Notes: a model not told the origin generated them from the sequence alone. A stretch of 16,973 nucleotides of DNA from Ectothiorhodospiraceae bacterium (GCA_007125455.1 SLDE01000006.1:1-16973); one strand, 5' to 3'. Positions 1 through 7,211 are shown, counted from the stretch's first letter. Made by a program: numbers and translations.

Positions 1-819
1 CATGAAGGCCAGGGTGGTGCCCAGCGCCACCCCCTTGAGCAACATCGCCTCGGCCACCGGCACCACCGCGACGGCATTGGAGTAGAGCGGGATACCGATC
101 AATACCGCCACGGGGACCGCCAACAGGCTGTCGCCGAGGTTGCTGGCCCACTCCTCAGGCACATAACCGTAGAAGAAGGCACCGACACCCACGCCGATGA
201 AGATCCACTTCCAGATCCGGCGCACGATCTCCTTTACCTCGCCCCAGGCATAGAGGTGGCGGCCCTTGAGTGAGTTGTCTGGGCGCGGGATATGGCCCTC
301 GCCCATGTGGATCTTCCACACATACTCCTCCACCCAGCGTTCGGTACGAAAGCGCTCCATCACCATGCCACCCACATAGGCGATCACCAGCCCGGCCAGT
401 ACATACAGCGCGGCGACCTCCCAGCCGAGCAGGGTGATCAGCAGCACCACCGCGATCTCGTTGATCATCGGGCTGGCGATCAGAAAGGAGTAAGTGACAC
501 TGAGCGGGATCCCCGCCTCGACAAAGCCGATGAACAACGGCACCGAGGAGCAAGAGCAAAACGGGGTGACCGCTCCCAGGCCCACTGCCATGCCACGCGC
601 ACTGTGTTTGGAACGCCCACGCAGGAACTCGCGTACCCGTTCGGGGCTAACAAAGGCGCGCAGCCAGCCCATAAGATAGATCACCACCACCAGCAGGAAG
701 AAGATCTTCGCCACGTCCATGACAAAGAAGTGCAGCGCCGCGCCGACGCGGCTCTCAGCGCTCAAGCCCAGGGCCTCGTACACCAACAGATCGGCCAGTA
801 GGGTAAAGATCTCAAACAC
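1..819 (-). CDS. DUF318/ArsP-type membrane permease, C-terminus cut by window edge
   Basis: The minus-strand frame is open for 273 codons from a GTG at 819 to the left edge, so the C-terminus is missing. The GTG is preceded by an AAAGGA ribosome-binding site about 6 nt upstream. The product is very hydrophobic, with several membrane segments. About 90 residues in it carries the hallmark TPFCSCSSVP motif followed by a small-residue helix (IASPMINEIAVVLL), which I recognise from the DUF318/ArsP_1 (PF03773) permeases. A second polar-break helix (IPLYSNAVAVVPVAEA) follows a charged cytoplasmic loop. Members of this family include ArsP, an exporter of trivalent organoarsenicals; others are uncharacterised. 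An arsenic role here is inferred from the adjacent arsJ pair and the shared operator. The substrate cannot be read from the sequence; the family call is firmer than the arsenic call. Confidence 0.85.
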   Translation of the reverse strand, partial: MFEIFTLLADLLVYEALGLSAESRVGAALHFFVMDVAKIFFLLVVVIYLMGWLRAFVSPERVREFLRGRSKHSARGMAVGLGAVTPFCSCSSVPLFIGFVEAGIPLSVTYSFLIASPMINEIAVVLLITLLGWEVAALYVLAGLVIAYVGGMVMERFRTERWVEEYVWKIHMGEGHIPRPDNSLKGRHLYAWGEVKEIVRRIWKWIFIGVGVGAFFYGYVPEEWASNLGDSLLAVPVAVLIGIPLYSNAVAVVPVAEAMLLKGVALGTTLAFM

Positions 820-850
820 AGCAGTTCCTTTGGGTGGGAGCAATGCGCTT

Positions 851-872
851 AATATACGTTAATGCGTATATT
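851..872. promoter_or_regulatory. Palindromic operator at the permease promoter, probably ArsR-family
   Basis: AATATACG (851-858) and CGTATATT (865-872) form a perfect 8-bp inverted repeat with a 6-bp spacer. It fills the spacer and -10 of the promoter, the usual position for a repressor. A near-identical site occurs at 3458-3479 before the dehydrogenase gene. An ArsR/SmtB-type repressor is the natural candidate because of the gene context, but no such gene is in the window. Confidence 0.65.
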
Positions 873-879
873 GGTTCAA
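851..879 (-). promoter_or_regulatory. Sigma-70-type promoter of the permease gene
   Basis: Read on the minus strand, TTGAAC (879-874) is followed after exactly 17 nt by TATATT (856-851), a good -35/-10 pair. Transcription would start near 844, leaving a short leader before the GTG at 819. The -10 hexamer is part of the right arm of the palindrome at 851-872. Confidence 0.65.
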
Positions 880-907
880 TCGAATCTATCCGGGATGTTT
901 GGTCGGC

Positions 908-973
908 GCATCGAGCCGGGAGCGTTGGCCGGGAGCATCGAGCCGGGAGTGTTGGCCGGGAGCGTCGAGCTCC
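908..973. repeat. 27-bp tandem repeat, about 2.4 copies
   Basis: A 27-bp unit starting GCATCGAGCCGGGAG begins at 908 and again at 935, differing at one base (AGCG versus AGTG). A third partial, diverged unit begins at 962. The unit itself contains an internal CCGGGAG repeat. It lies between the convergent-in-order genes arsJ and the permease and has no open coding role that I can see. Confidence 0.8.
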
Positions 974-1007
974 AGCTCGATGATGATGATGGCGATACGG
1001 TTTAATA

Positions 1008-1023
1008 TCGGCCTAGAGGCCGA
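1008..1023 (-). terminator. Hairpin overlapping the arsJ stop codon
   Basis: TCGGCC (1008-1013) and GGCCGA (1018-1023) form a perfect 6-bp stem with a 4-nt loop that contains part of the arsJ TAG stop. On the minus strand it is followed by an A/T-rich TATTAAA rather than a clear T run, so it is a weak terminator candidate. A second hairpin (TCGAGCT, 965-971, with AGCTCGA, 974-980) lies just beyond. Confidence 0.3.
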
Positions 1024-2239
1024 CACTCCGGCCACGACACTCCGGCTCCGGTCCTGGTAGTCGCAGGGTTAGGGCCGCTGCGATCAGGATGAACAGGGCT
1101 GAGACCAGCAGGCAGCCGATCAGACCATAAAGCTGGTAGGTGGCCCCGGAGAGTATGGTGCCAATGAGCCGTCCGCCGGCGTTGGCCATGTAGTAAAAAC
1201 CCACATTGAGCGCGACCTTGTCGTGGTCGGCGTAGGCGAGGATGAGGTAGGAGTGGATCGCTGAGTTGAGTGCGAACAGCAGGCCAAACACCAGCAGGCC
1301 GATCACCACCACCTGCGTCGCTGACGACTCCAGATAGAGCCCCAGCGCGATCAAAAGGGGGCTGGCCGCCAGGATCAGCGCCCACAGTAGGGCATCCCGG
1401 CCAGTCGGCCCGGCGCCCTGGTGGCGCTGGCGGATCAGCTTGGGGGCCGAGGCCTGCACCGCGCCGTAGCCGATCACCCATAGGGCAAGAAACCCACCCA
1501 CCGCGCTGTGCTGCCAACCCAACACCGAGACCAGGTAGACCGGCAGGGCCACCACAAACCACACATCGCGCGCACCAAACAGAAAGAAGCGCGCCGCTGA
1601 AAGCCAGTTGATCGCCGGGGTGTTGGCAAACACCTGGGTGAACTTGGGTTTGGCCTTGGCCTTGCCCATCTGGCTGGGCAGCAGCAGCCAGGTGGTCAGC
1701 AATACCAGCGCCAGCACCCCGGCCAGCACCCACAGCGCGCCGCGAAAGCCGATGAGCTGCAACAGTAAGGCACCGATAAAGAAGCCGACGCCCTTAAGTG
1801 CATTTTTCGAGCCGGTGAGCACCGCCACCCACTTGAACAACTTGGCGTCACCACCGTCCTGAACCAGGGTCTTCACCGAGGCCTTGGCCGACATCTTGTT
1901 CAGATCTTTGGCTATCCCGGACAGTGCCTGAGCGAACATCACATAGGCCACTCCCAGCCAGGGCTCGGGCACGGTGAGCATCAGCAAGGCGAACACCTGT
2001 AACGCCATGCCCAGCTGCATGGTCACATTCAGCCCCAGGCGCGCCGCCAGATAACCACCGACCAGATTGGTCACCACCCCGAACAGCTCGTAAAACACAA
2101 ACAGCATCGCCACCTCGAAGGGCGAATAGCCCAACAGGTGGAAATACAGCACCACCAGCATGCGGATGGCCCCATCGGTGATGGTAAAGGCCCAGTAGCC
2201 GCCGGTGACGGTCAGATAATTGCGCAGGGATGTTTTCAC
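1013..2239 (-). CDS. arsJ: Organoarsenical efflux MFS transporter ArsJ
   Basis: This is a 408-residue, roughly 12-helix major-facilitator protein. The N-terminus (NYLTVTGGYWAFTITDGAIR, residues 7-26) and the following VVLYFHLLGYSPFEVAM stretch are characteristic of ArsJ. ArsJ exports 1-arseno-3-phosphoglycerate, the unstable product formed by a partner GAPDH using arsenate, so arsenate detoxification occurs without reduction. That partner is encoded immediately upstream on the same strand, which is the standard ArsJ arrangement. The start is a GTG at 2239 with AGGG about 7 nt upstream. The gap to the dehydrogenase gene is 182 nt and holds a repeat element, so I infer co-transcription from the dehydrogenase promoter rather than a separate one. 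The last ~12 residues (after RLPGPEPE) are arginine/glycine-rich and encoded in repeat-like DNA, so they may be a recent extension. Confidence 0.92.
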   Translation of the reverse strand: MKTSLRNYLTVTGGYWAFTITDGAIRMLVVLYFHLLGYSPFEVAMLFVFYELFGVVTNLVGGYLAARLGLNVTMQLGMALQVFALLMLTVPEPWLGVAYVMFAQALSGIAKDLNKMSAKASVKTLVQDGGDAKLFKWVAVLTGSKNALKGVGFFIGALLLQLIGFRGALWVLAGVLALVLLTTWLLLPSQMGKAKAKPKFTQVFANTPAINWLSAARFFLFGARDVWFVVALPVYLVSVLGWQHSAVGGFLALWVIGYGAVQASAPKLIRQRHQGAGPTGRDALLWALILAASPLLIALGLYLESSATQVVVIGLLVFGLLFALNSAIHSYLILAYADHDKVALNVGFYYMANAGGRLIGTILSGATYQLYGLIGCLLVSALFILIAAALTLRLPGPEPECRGRSVGL

Positions 2240-2256
2240 GGATGCCCTAAAAGATA

Positions 2257-2411
2257 TTTAACGCAGAGAACGCAGAGAACGCAGAGTGAGCAGAGGTGTT
2301 TCTTGAGTGACCACATACCATGGCGTGATATCTCATCAGACCTGCCTATTATCGGGTATCTCAACGAACTCACCGATTAACCCTCTGCGTCCTCGGCGTT
2401 CTCTGCGTTGA
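2257..2411. repeat. Inverted-repeat element, about 155 bp, MITE- or REP-like
   Basis: The left end (2259-2286) carries three direct copies of ACGCAGAG(A). The right end (2381-2409) is its inverted copy, with about 26 of 28 bases matching. The inner ~95 bp carry no gene I recognise. ACGCAGAGA-type repeats are dispersed in many bacterial genomes, so I read this as a non-autonomous repeat inserted between the dehydrogenase and arsJ genes. The transcript could fold into a long hairpin there. Confidence 0.7.
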
Positions 2412-2421
2412 AAAGGTTCTT

Positions 2422-3417
2422 TTACAAGTTCTCAGCTACTTTGTTGGCCAGTTCCATCATACGATTCACGTAGCCCCATTCGTTGTCGTACCAGGCGTAG
2501 ATCTTGACCTGGGTGCCGTCGATCACCATGGTGGAGGGGGCGTCGATGATGGATGATCGGGGATCGTCTTTGTAGTCGATGGAGACCAGTGGGCGTTCTT
2601 CATAACCCAGGATGCCTTTCAATTCACCCTCGGCGGCGGCGCGGAAGTAGCCGTTGATCTCTTCGGCGGTGACCGGGCGGCTGGCCTCAAACACGAAGTC
2701 GGTGAGCGAGGCGTTGAGCAGGGGTACGCGCACGGCGTGGCCGTTCAGTTTGCCTTGCAGCTCGGGGAAGATCTGGGTGATTGCCTTGGCCGAACCGGTG
2801 GAGGTGGGGATTAGTGATTGGCCGCAGGCGCGCGCACGGCGCAAGTCCTTGTGGCCCTTGTCGACGATGGTCTGGGTGTTGGTGATGTCGTGGATGGTGG
2901 TCATGCAGCCATGCAGGATGCCGACCTTTTCGTGCATCACCTTGACCACCGGGGCCAAACAATTGGTGGTGCAGGAGGCGGCGGTGAGCAGGTGGTGTTC
3001 GCTGGGTTCATAGAGGTGGTCATTCACACCGTAAACCACGTTGAGCGCACCATCCACCGGGGCGGCGACGATCACCTTCTTCACCCCTTGATCAAAATAG
3101 GCCTGCAGTTGCTCTATCTTGCGAAACTTGCCGCTGGCCTCGATCACGATGTCACAGCCGGACCAGTCGGTATCACCGATCGCTTGATTGCTGGTATGGG
3201 CGATAGCCTGACCATCGATACACACGGTATCCGCATCGCCATCACATTCGTGCGGCCAGGTACCGTGTACCGAATCGAACTTGAGCAGGTGGGCTGAGGC
3301 CGCGCCATCACTGGCGATCTCGTTGATCTGTACCAACTCCAGTGGGAAACGGCCCCAGGCGGCGCGCAGTGCCAGCCTGCCCATGCGGCCAAAGCCGTTG
3401 ATACCGTAGCGAATCAT
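2422..3417 (-). CDS. gap: ArsJ-associated glyceraldehyde-3-phosphate dehydrogenase
   Basis: This 331-residue protein is full length for GAPDH. The NAD-binding INGFGRMGR lies at residues 6-14, the catalytic cysteine is C149 in SCTTNC, and the activating histidine is H176 in TIHDITNTQ. That motif replaces the usual T(V)HAYTNDQ and is typical of the ArsJ-linked subgroup. The C-terminal WYDNEWGYVNRM motif is intact. In this setting the enzyme is expected to arsenylate glyceraldehyde-3-phosphate, giving 1-arseno-3-phosphoglycerate for export by ArsJ; it may retain ordinary glycolytic activity. I chose the ATG at 3417 because GAGG lies 6 nt upstream; an ATG at 3429 adds four residues but has no visible ribosome-binding site. 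It is the first gene of the operon and is controlled by the operator at 3458-3479. Confidence 0.93.
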   Translation of the reverse strand: MIRYGINGFGRMGRLALRAAWGRFPLELVQINEIASDGAASAHLLKFDSVHGTWPHECDGDADTVCIDGQAIAHTSNQAIGDTDWSGCDIVIEASGKFRKIEQLQAYFDQGVKKVIVAAPVDGALNVVYGVNDHLYEPSEHHLLTAASCTTNCLAPVVKVMHEKVGILHGCMTTIHDITNTQTIVDKGHKDLRRARACGQSLIPTSTGSAKAITQIFPELQGKLNGHAVRVPLLNASLTDFVFEASRPVTAEEINGYFRAAAEGELKGILGYEERPLVSIDYKDDPRSSIIDAPSTMVIDGTQVKIYAWYDNEWGYVNRMMELANKVAENL

Positions 3418-3457
3418 CTTTAACCTCATTCATAGCTGTCAGTGAGTGAGGCGACAC

Positions 3458-3479
3458 AATATACGGATTGACGGATATT
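3458..3479. promoter_or_regulatory. Palindromic operator at the gap-arsJ promoter
   Basis: AATATACG (3458-3465), 6 nt, then CGGATATT (3472-3479): the same palindrome as at 851-872 with a single mismatch between arms. It lies between the -35 and -10 and includes the -10. An additional inverted match to its outer part (GTATATTGTGT, 3489-3499) forms an 11-bp inverted repeat with ACACAATATAC (3454-3464), so repressor could also reach the divergent plus-strand promoter. Confidence 0.65.
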
Positions 3480-3486
3480 GCGGCAA
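3458..3486 (-). promoter_or_regulatory. Promoter of the gap-arsJ operon
   Basis: On the minus strand TTGCCG (3486-3481) is followed after 17 nt by TATATT (3463-3458). The expected start is near 3451, giving a leader of about 34 nt before the ATG at 3417. The -35 is weaker than that of the permease promoter but the layout is base-for-base the same. Confidence 0.6.
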
Positions 3487-3494
3487 GTGTATAT

Positions 3495-3520
3495 TGTGTG
3501 ACAATCAGGGTGGTCACACA
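3495..3520. promoter_or_regulatory. Dyad upstream of the aioX-like operon
   Basis: TGTGTGAC (3495-3502) and GTCACACA (3513-3520) are a perfect 8-bp inverted repeat with a 10-bp spacer, 70-95 bp before the aioX-like start. It resembles a CRP half-site pair (TGTGA/TCACA), but the spacing is 12 rather than 6, so it does not fit CRP. I cannot name the regulator. Confidence 0.4.
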
Positions 3521-3589
3521 GGCCAGCGTAATATAGAGACCTTGGGCGGGGCCACTTCCCGACCCGGGCGGGCAACAGGAGGGGTGTGT

Positions 3590-4438
3590 ATGCTAGACCG
3601 GCGGCGTGTTCTGCTGGGCATGGCGGGTGTTGCCATGGCACCGTGGGTAGCTGCCACGAGCCATCACAGCGGCCTGCGTATCGGTCTGACCCCGGTCTTT
3701 CTCGATGACCAGGCGGCCTTTCTTAGCCGTTGGCGCGACTATCTGCAGCGACGTACAGGCCTGGAGATCCAGTTCGTACAGCGTTCCAGTTATCGCGAGA
3801 TCCTGGAGCAGGTGGTGTCCCGCGATCTGGATTTGGCTTGGCTGTGTGGTTTTCCCTATGTGCAGGAGCGTGAGCGTCTGCGCCTGATGGCGACACCGTT
3901 GTTCCAGGGCAAGCCGGAGTACCATTCCTATTTGCTGGCGCATCATACCCATCGGGCTAATGGCATCGAGGGGCTTGCTGGTGGGGTGATGGCCTATTCC
4001 GATCCCAACTCCTTTTCTGGCTATCTCTATCCGCGCTCACAGTTGCAACAGGCCGGTTTGAGTAGTGATAGCTACTTCCGTCGCAGCTTCTTTACCTGGT
4101 CCCACCGCCGGGTGGTGGAGGCGGTGGCGGTGGGTCTCGCCGATGCCGGTGCAGTGGCGGGCTATGTATGGGAGACCATGGCGCGGCTATACCCCGAACT
4201 GGTCAGCCATACCCGGGTGATCCACCGCTCCAGGGCCTACGGTTTTCCCCCTTTTGTCTCCCGCGCTGATCTGGACGGGCGCCTGTTCGATACCGTACAG
4301 CAGGTCTTTCTGGAGATGCGCCGCGACCCGGATGGCGCGGCCCTGCTGGAACAGCTCAACCTGGACGGCTTTATCCCCGCCGAGCCTGAGATGTACAGCA
4401 GCATCGCGGCGATGGTCGAGCAGGTTAGGGGTGGCTGA
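3590..4438 (+). CDS. aioX: AioX/ArxX-like periplasmic oxyanion-binding sensor (PhnD family)
   Basis: The product is 282 residues. The N-terminus MLDRRRVLLG followed by a hydrophobic stretch and an AxA-like site near residue 21 suggests export, with a twin-arginine look. The rest resembles PhnD-type (PF12974) binding proteins: an IGLTP first strand, an ILEQVVSRDLDLAWLCG segment and a YSDPNSFSGYLYPRSQL loop. The mature protein has a single cysteine, C86, in WLCGFPY. In AioX a conserved cysteine binds arsenite, and C86 sits where I would expect it. The stop overlaps the next gene's start (TGATG), and a kinase and a sigma-54 regulator follow, as in aioXSR and arxXSR. The start at 3590 has a strong AGGAGG site 5-7 nt upstream; an upstream ATG at 3446 would run through the operator region and hide the signal peptide. 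Whether aioX- or arxX-type is undecided; a phosphonate or phosphite ligand is the alternative. Confidence 0.75.
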   Translation: MLDRRRVLLGMAGVAMAPWVAATSHHSGLRIGLTPVFLDDQAAFLSRWRDYLQRRTGLEIQFVQRSSYREILEQVVSRDLDLAWLCGFPYVQERERLRLMATPLFQGKPEYHSYLLAHHTHRANGIEGLAGGVMAYSDPNSFSGYLYPRSQLQQAGLSSDSYFRRSFFTWSHRRVVEAVAVGLADAGAVAGYVWETMARLYPELVSHTRVIHRSRAYGFPPFVSRADLDGRLFDTVQQVFLEMRRDPDGAALLEQLNLDGFIPAEPEMYSSIAAMVEQVRGG

Positions 4439-5886
4439 TGTTTCGTGATCTGAGCTTTCGCTACAAGATCCCGCTACGAGCCACCCTGCTGGTGCTGATC
4501 ACCGCCTTCATGCTCACCGCCGCCATCGTTACCCGCGAGTATGAGCAGATGCGCTCCGACATCTTCGACAATGCCGAAAGCCTTGGGCAGGTACTGGCGC
4601 GCACGTTGATTACCCCGATCCAGCACGATGATCTGTGGCGAGCCTTCGAGATCATCAACATCCCGGCCCAGTCGGCCAGTCCCAGCTCGCTGGCCGCCGA
4701 TCTGTTGATGGTGGTCGATGATCAGCAGCGGGTGGTCGTTTCCAGCCGACCGCTGGAACATCCGGTCTCGACTCCACTGAGCGAGTTGGGCGCGATCTAC
4801 GCCGCCCTGGCCGACGAGATCGGCAGGGTAGGCCTATATGCCAGCCAGTCGGTGGAATTGTCCGAGTCGGGCTTTTTCCACCTGCTGATGCCCATCGTTT
4901 CCGACGGGGTCTCGTTGGGGGTACTGGTGATCGAGTACCCCAAGTCGATCTACAAGCCGCGCTTCTACAGCATTGTGAGTCGCGCCGTGGTGGTCACCCT
5001 GCTGGTGCTTGCCATTCTGCTGCCGCTAAGCTGGTACTGGGGGCGTCGTATGGCCGAGCCGCTGGTGCAGCTCTCCGACTGCATGGGGATGATCGGCGAG
5101 CGTATTCCCGACACCACCGAGTGTCGACTGTATCAATCCCGTGACGAGATAGGTCAGGCCGGTGAACAGCTCAGGCGCATGCTCCACGCGCTGGGGGAAA
5201 AGCAGGCCCTGGAGCAGCAGATCATCGCCAGCGAGCGTCTCGCCGCGATAGGGCGTATCACCGCCGGGATCGCCCACGAGATCAACAACCCGCTGGGCGG
5301 CATGCTCAATACCATCAGTACCTGGAAACGCCACGGCCAGCCGGAGCATTTGGCGGAAAAGACCCTGCCGTTGCTGGAGCGGGGCCTGCTGCAGATCAAG
5401 GAGACCGTCGCCGCCCTGCTGGTGGAGGCGCGGGTACAAAGCCACCCCTTGACCGACGCCGACCTGCAGGACATCCACACCCTATTGCAGCCCCACATCC
5501 ACAACAAGCGCTTACATATGCACTGGGAGGGGAGTCTACAGCGGGCGGTAGCACTACCATCGACCCAGGTGCGTCAGGTGCTGATGAATCTGCTGCTCAA
5601 TGCGGTGCAGGCCGCCGATGAGGGCAGTGGGGTACTGTGCACCACCGAGCTGAAGGATGGCTGCCTGCTGATCCGGGTCGAGAACCGAGGGGAACCGATC
5701 CCCGCGGAAAAGCAGGCCCAACTGTTTGAGCCCTTTGTCAGTGGCAATCCTCAAGGGCATGGCCTGGGCCTGTGGGTGACCTACCAACTGGTGCAGCAGA
5801 TGCGTGGTGATATCTATGTCAATTCTCTGCCCAGTGGTGAGACGGTATTCATGGTGTGCATACCCATCGGGGAGCAGGAAAAATGA
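4438..5886 (+). CDS. aioS: AioS/ArxS-like sensor histidine kinase
   Basis: The product is 482 residues. Membrane segments at about 12-31 and 182-203 flank a ~150-residue periplasmic domain, then come a HAMP-like linker (to ~255), an H-box with the phospho-acceptor H280 in GIAHEINNPLGG, an N-box (NLLLNAVQAADEG, from 384) and a GHGLGLWVTYQLV nucleotide-lid motif (from 440). This is an NtrB/AtoS-type kinase. The G1 box reads ENRGEPIP rather than DNGxGIP, so the usual adenine-contacting Asp is Asn and one Gly is Pro. It overlaps the binding-protein gene upstream (TGATG) and the regulator gene downstream (ATGA), which points to strict co-translation. It presumably reads the ligand state of the periplasmic binding protein and phosphorylates D55 of the regulator. 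Assignment to AioS rests on gene order and architecture more than on a diagnostic motif. Confidence 0.75.
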   Translation: MFRDLSFRYKIPLRATLLVLITAFMLTAAIVTREYEQMRSDIFDNAESLGQVLARTLITPIQHDDLWRAFEIINIPAQSASPSSLAADLLMVVDDQQRVVVSSRPLEHPVSTPLSELGAIYAALADEIGRVGLYASQSVELSESGFFHLLMPIVSDGVSLGVLVIEYPKSIYKPRFYSIVSRAVVVTLLVLAILLPLSWYWGRRMAEPLVQLSDCMGMIGERIPDTTECRLYQSRDEIGQAGEQLRRMLHALGEKQALEQQIIASERLAAIGRITAGIAHEINNPLGGMLNTISTWKRHGQPEHLAEKTLPLLERGLLQIKETVAALLVEARVQSHPLTDADLQDIHTLLQPHIHNKRLHMHWEGSLQRAVALPSTQVRQVLMNLLLNAVQAADEGSGVLCTTELKDGCLLIRVENRGEPIPAEKQAQLFEPFVSGNPQGHGLGLWVTYQLVQQMRGDIYVNSLPSGETVFMVCIPIGEQEK

Positions 5887-7211
5887 GCGGAACGGCACAG
5901 ATCTGCCTGATCGAAGATGACCAAATCATGGGCGAATCCCTCTGTGAGCGTTTCGAACTGGAGGGCTTGAGCTTCGACTGGTGGCAAACTGGCGGTGAGG
6001 CCAGGCAGGCCCTGCAAAACCGCCATTATGGCGTGGTGGTCAGTGACATCCGTCTGCCGGATCTGGGGGGCGATGAGCTCTACCTCTCACTCCAGCAGGA
6101 TAGCTCGATCACGGCCCTGCCTCCTTGGTTGTTTATCACCGGCTACGGGGCAGTGGATCGTGCGGTGGAGTTGCTCAAGGCAGGGGCGACGGACTACATC
6201 ACCAAGCCCTTTGATCTGGATGCGCTGATCGACAAGCTGGGGCAACTGCTGGCACCCTTGTCGAGTCAGGGTGAGGCGATATTGGGGGTCTCCCCGGCGA
6301 TGCGCCGAATCGAGGCCCTGCTACCCCGTCTTGCCAGCCAGGCCAATAGCGTATTGATCACCGGCGAGTCCGGGGTGGGCAAGGAGGTGGTTGCCCGGCG
6401 CATCCATGAGTTGGCCCACCCCGATGGTCAGGCCCCCTTTGTCGCGGTCAACTGCGGTGCCCTTAGCGAAGGCTTGCTGGAGGCCGAGCTGTTCGGCCAC
6501 GAAAAAGGGGCCTTTACCGGCGCGGTACGCGCCCGCGCCGGGGTCTTCGAGCAGGCCCACGGCGGCACCCTGTTTCTGGACGAGATCGGCGATATGCCGC
6601 TGTCGATGCAGGTCAAGTTGCTGCGTGCCATTCAGGAGCGCCGGGTGGTGCGAGTGGGTGGTGAGCAGACCATCGCGGTAGAGCTGCGCCTGATCGGCGC
6701 CACCCACCGTGATCTGCGCGAAATGGTGGATGAGGGAACCTTCCGTGAGGATCTGTTCTACCGCATACACGTCATTCAGCTGCGCATCCCACCACTGCGT
6801 GAACGGCGCGAGGATATCATCTGGTTGGCCCAGCGCATGCTCAGTGAGCAGTGTCGGGAGAGCAGCCGCGAGCCACGGCGCTTCTCACCGCAAATCGAAC
6901 AGGCATTGTTACGCCACCCCTGGCCCGGTAATATCCGTGAGCTAAAGCACGCCATTGAGCGTGCCTGCATCCTGAGCTCCGGCAACTCGCTGATGGTTGA
7001 TACCTTGTTTGAGACCGCCATGCCCGAGTGTTCCGGTGAAGAACAACAGGAGAATCTGGCCGCCTACCTGCGCCAGTGTGAGCAGGGCTATATCCGTGAC
7101 GCGCTGGAGCGCCATGGTGGCCGAATTGCTGAAACTGCCCAATCCCTGGGGATCAGCCGCAAGAATCTGTGGGAACGGATGAAGCGGTTGGATATTCAGG
7201 GGGAAAAGTAG
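5883..7211 (+). CDS. aioR: AioR/ArxR-like sigma-54-dependent response regulator
   Basis: The product is 442 residues with three domains. The receiver (1-~125) has E11/D12/D13, phospho-acceptor D55 in VVSDIRLPD and K108. The AAA+ sigma-54 activator domain (~134-365) has Walker A GESGVGKE (161-168), the sigma-54-contacting GAFTGA loop (209-214), Walker B LFLDE (230-234) and the R-finger region FREDLFYRI. A Fis-type helix-turn-helix ends the protein (IAETAQSLGISRKNLWERM, ~415-433). Every element for active NtrC-type function is present. The ATG at 5883 overlaps the kinase TGA (ATGA) and has AGGA just upstream. It should activate sigma-54 promoters for oxyanion metabolism. I found no convincing -24/-12 site in the window apart from a weak one at 7224-7240, so the main targets probably lie outside. 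Confidence 0.85.
   Translation: MSGTAQICLIEDDQIMGESLCERFELEGLSFDWWQTGGEARQALQNRHYGVVVSDIRLPDLGGDELYLSLQQDSSITALPPWLFITGYGAVDRAVELLKAGATDYITKPFDLDALIDKLGQLLAPLSSQGEAILGVSPAMRRIEALLPRLASQANSVLITGESGVGKEVVARRIHELAHPDGQAPFVAVNCGALSEGLLEAELFGHEKGAFTGAVRARAGVFEQAHGGTLFLDEIGDMPLSMQVKLLRAIQERRVVRVGGEQTIAVELRLIGATHRDLREMVDEGTFREDLFYRIHVIQLRIPPLRERREDIIWLAQRMLSEQCRESSREPRRFSPQIEQALLRHPWPGNIRELKHAIERACILSSGNSLMVDTLFETAMPECSGEEQQENLAAYLRQCEQGYIRDALERHGGRIAETAQSLGISRKNLWERMKRLDIQGEK

Noticed and set aside
292..801. Long plus-strand open frame opposite the left-edge gene
   Set aside because: It is the complement of the DUF318 permease; the product is a low-complexity His/Gln-rich sequence with no family resemblance, while the minus frame carries TPFCSCSSVP and clear helices.
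3446..3589. 48-codon N-terminal extension of the aioX-like gene
   Set aside because: It would place coding sequence over the operator and dyads, has no ribosome-binding site and hides the signal peptide; ATG 3590 has AGGAGG.
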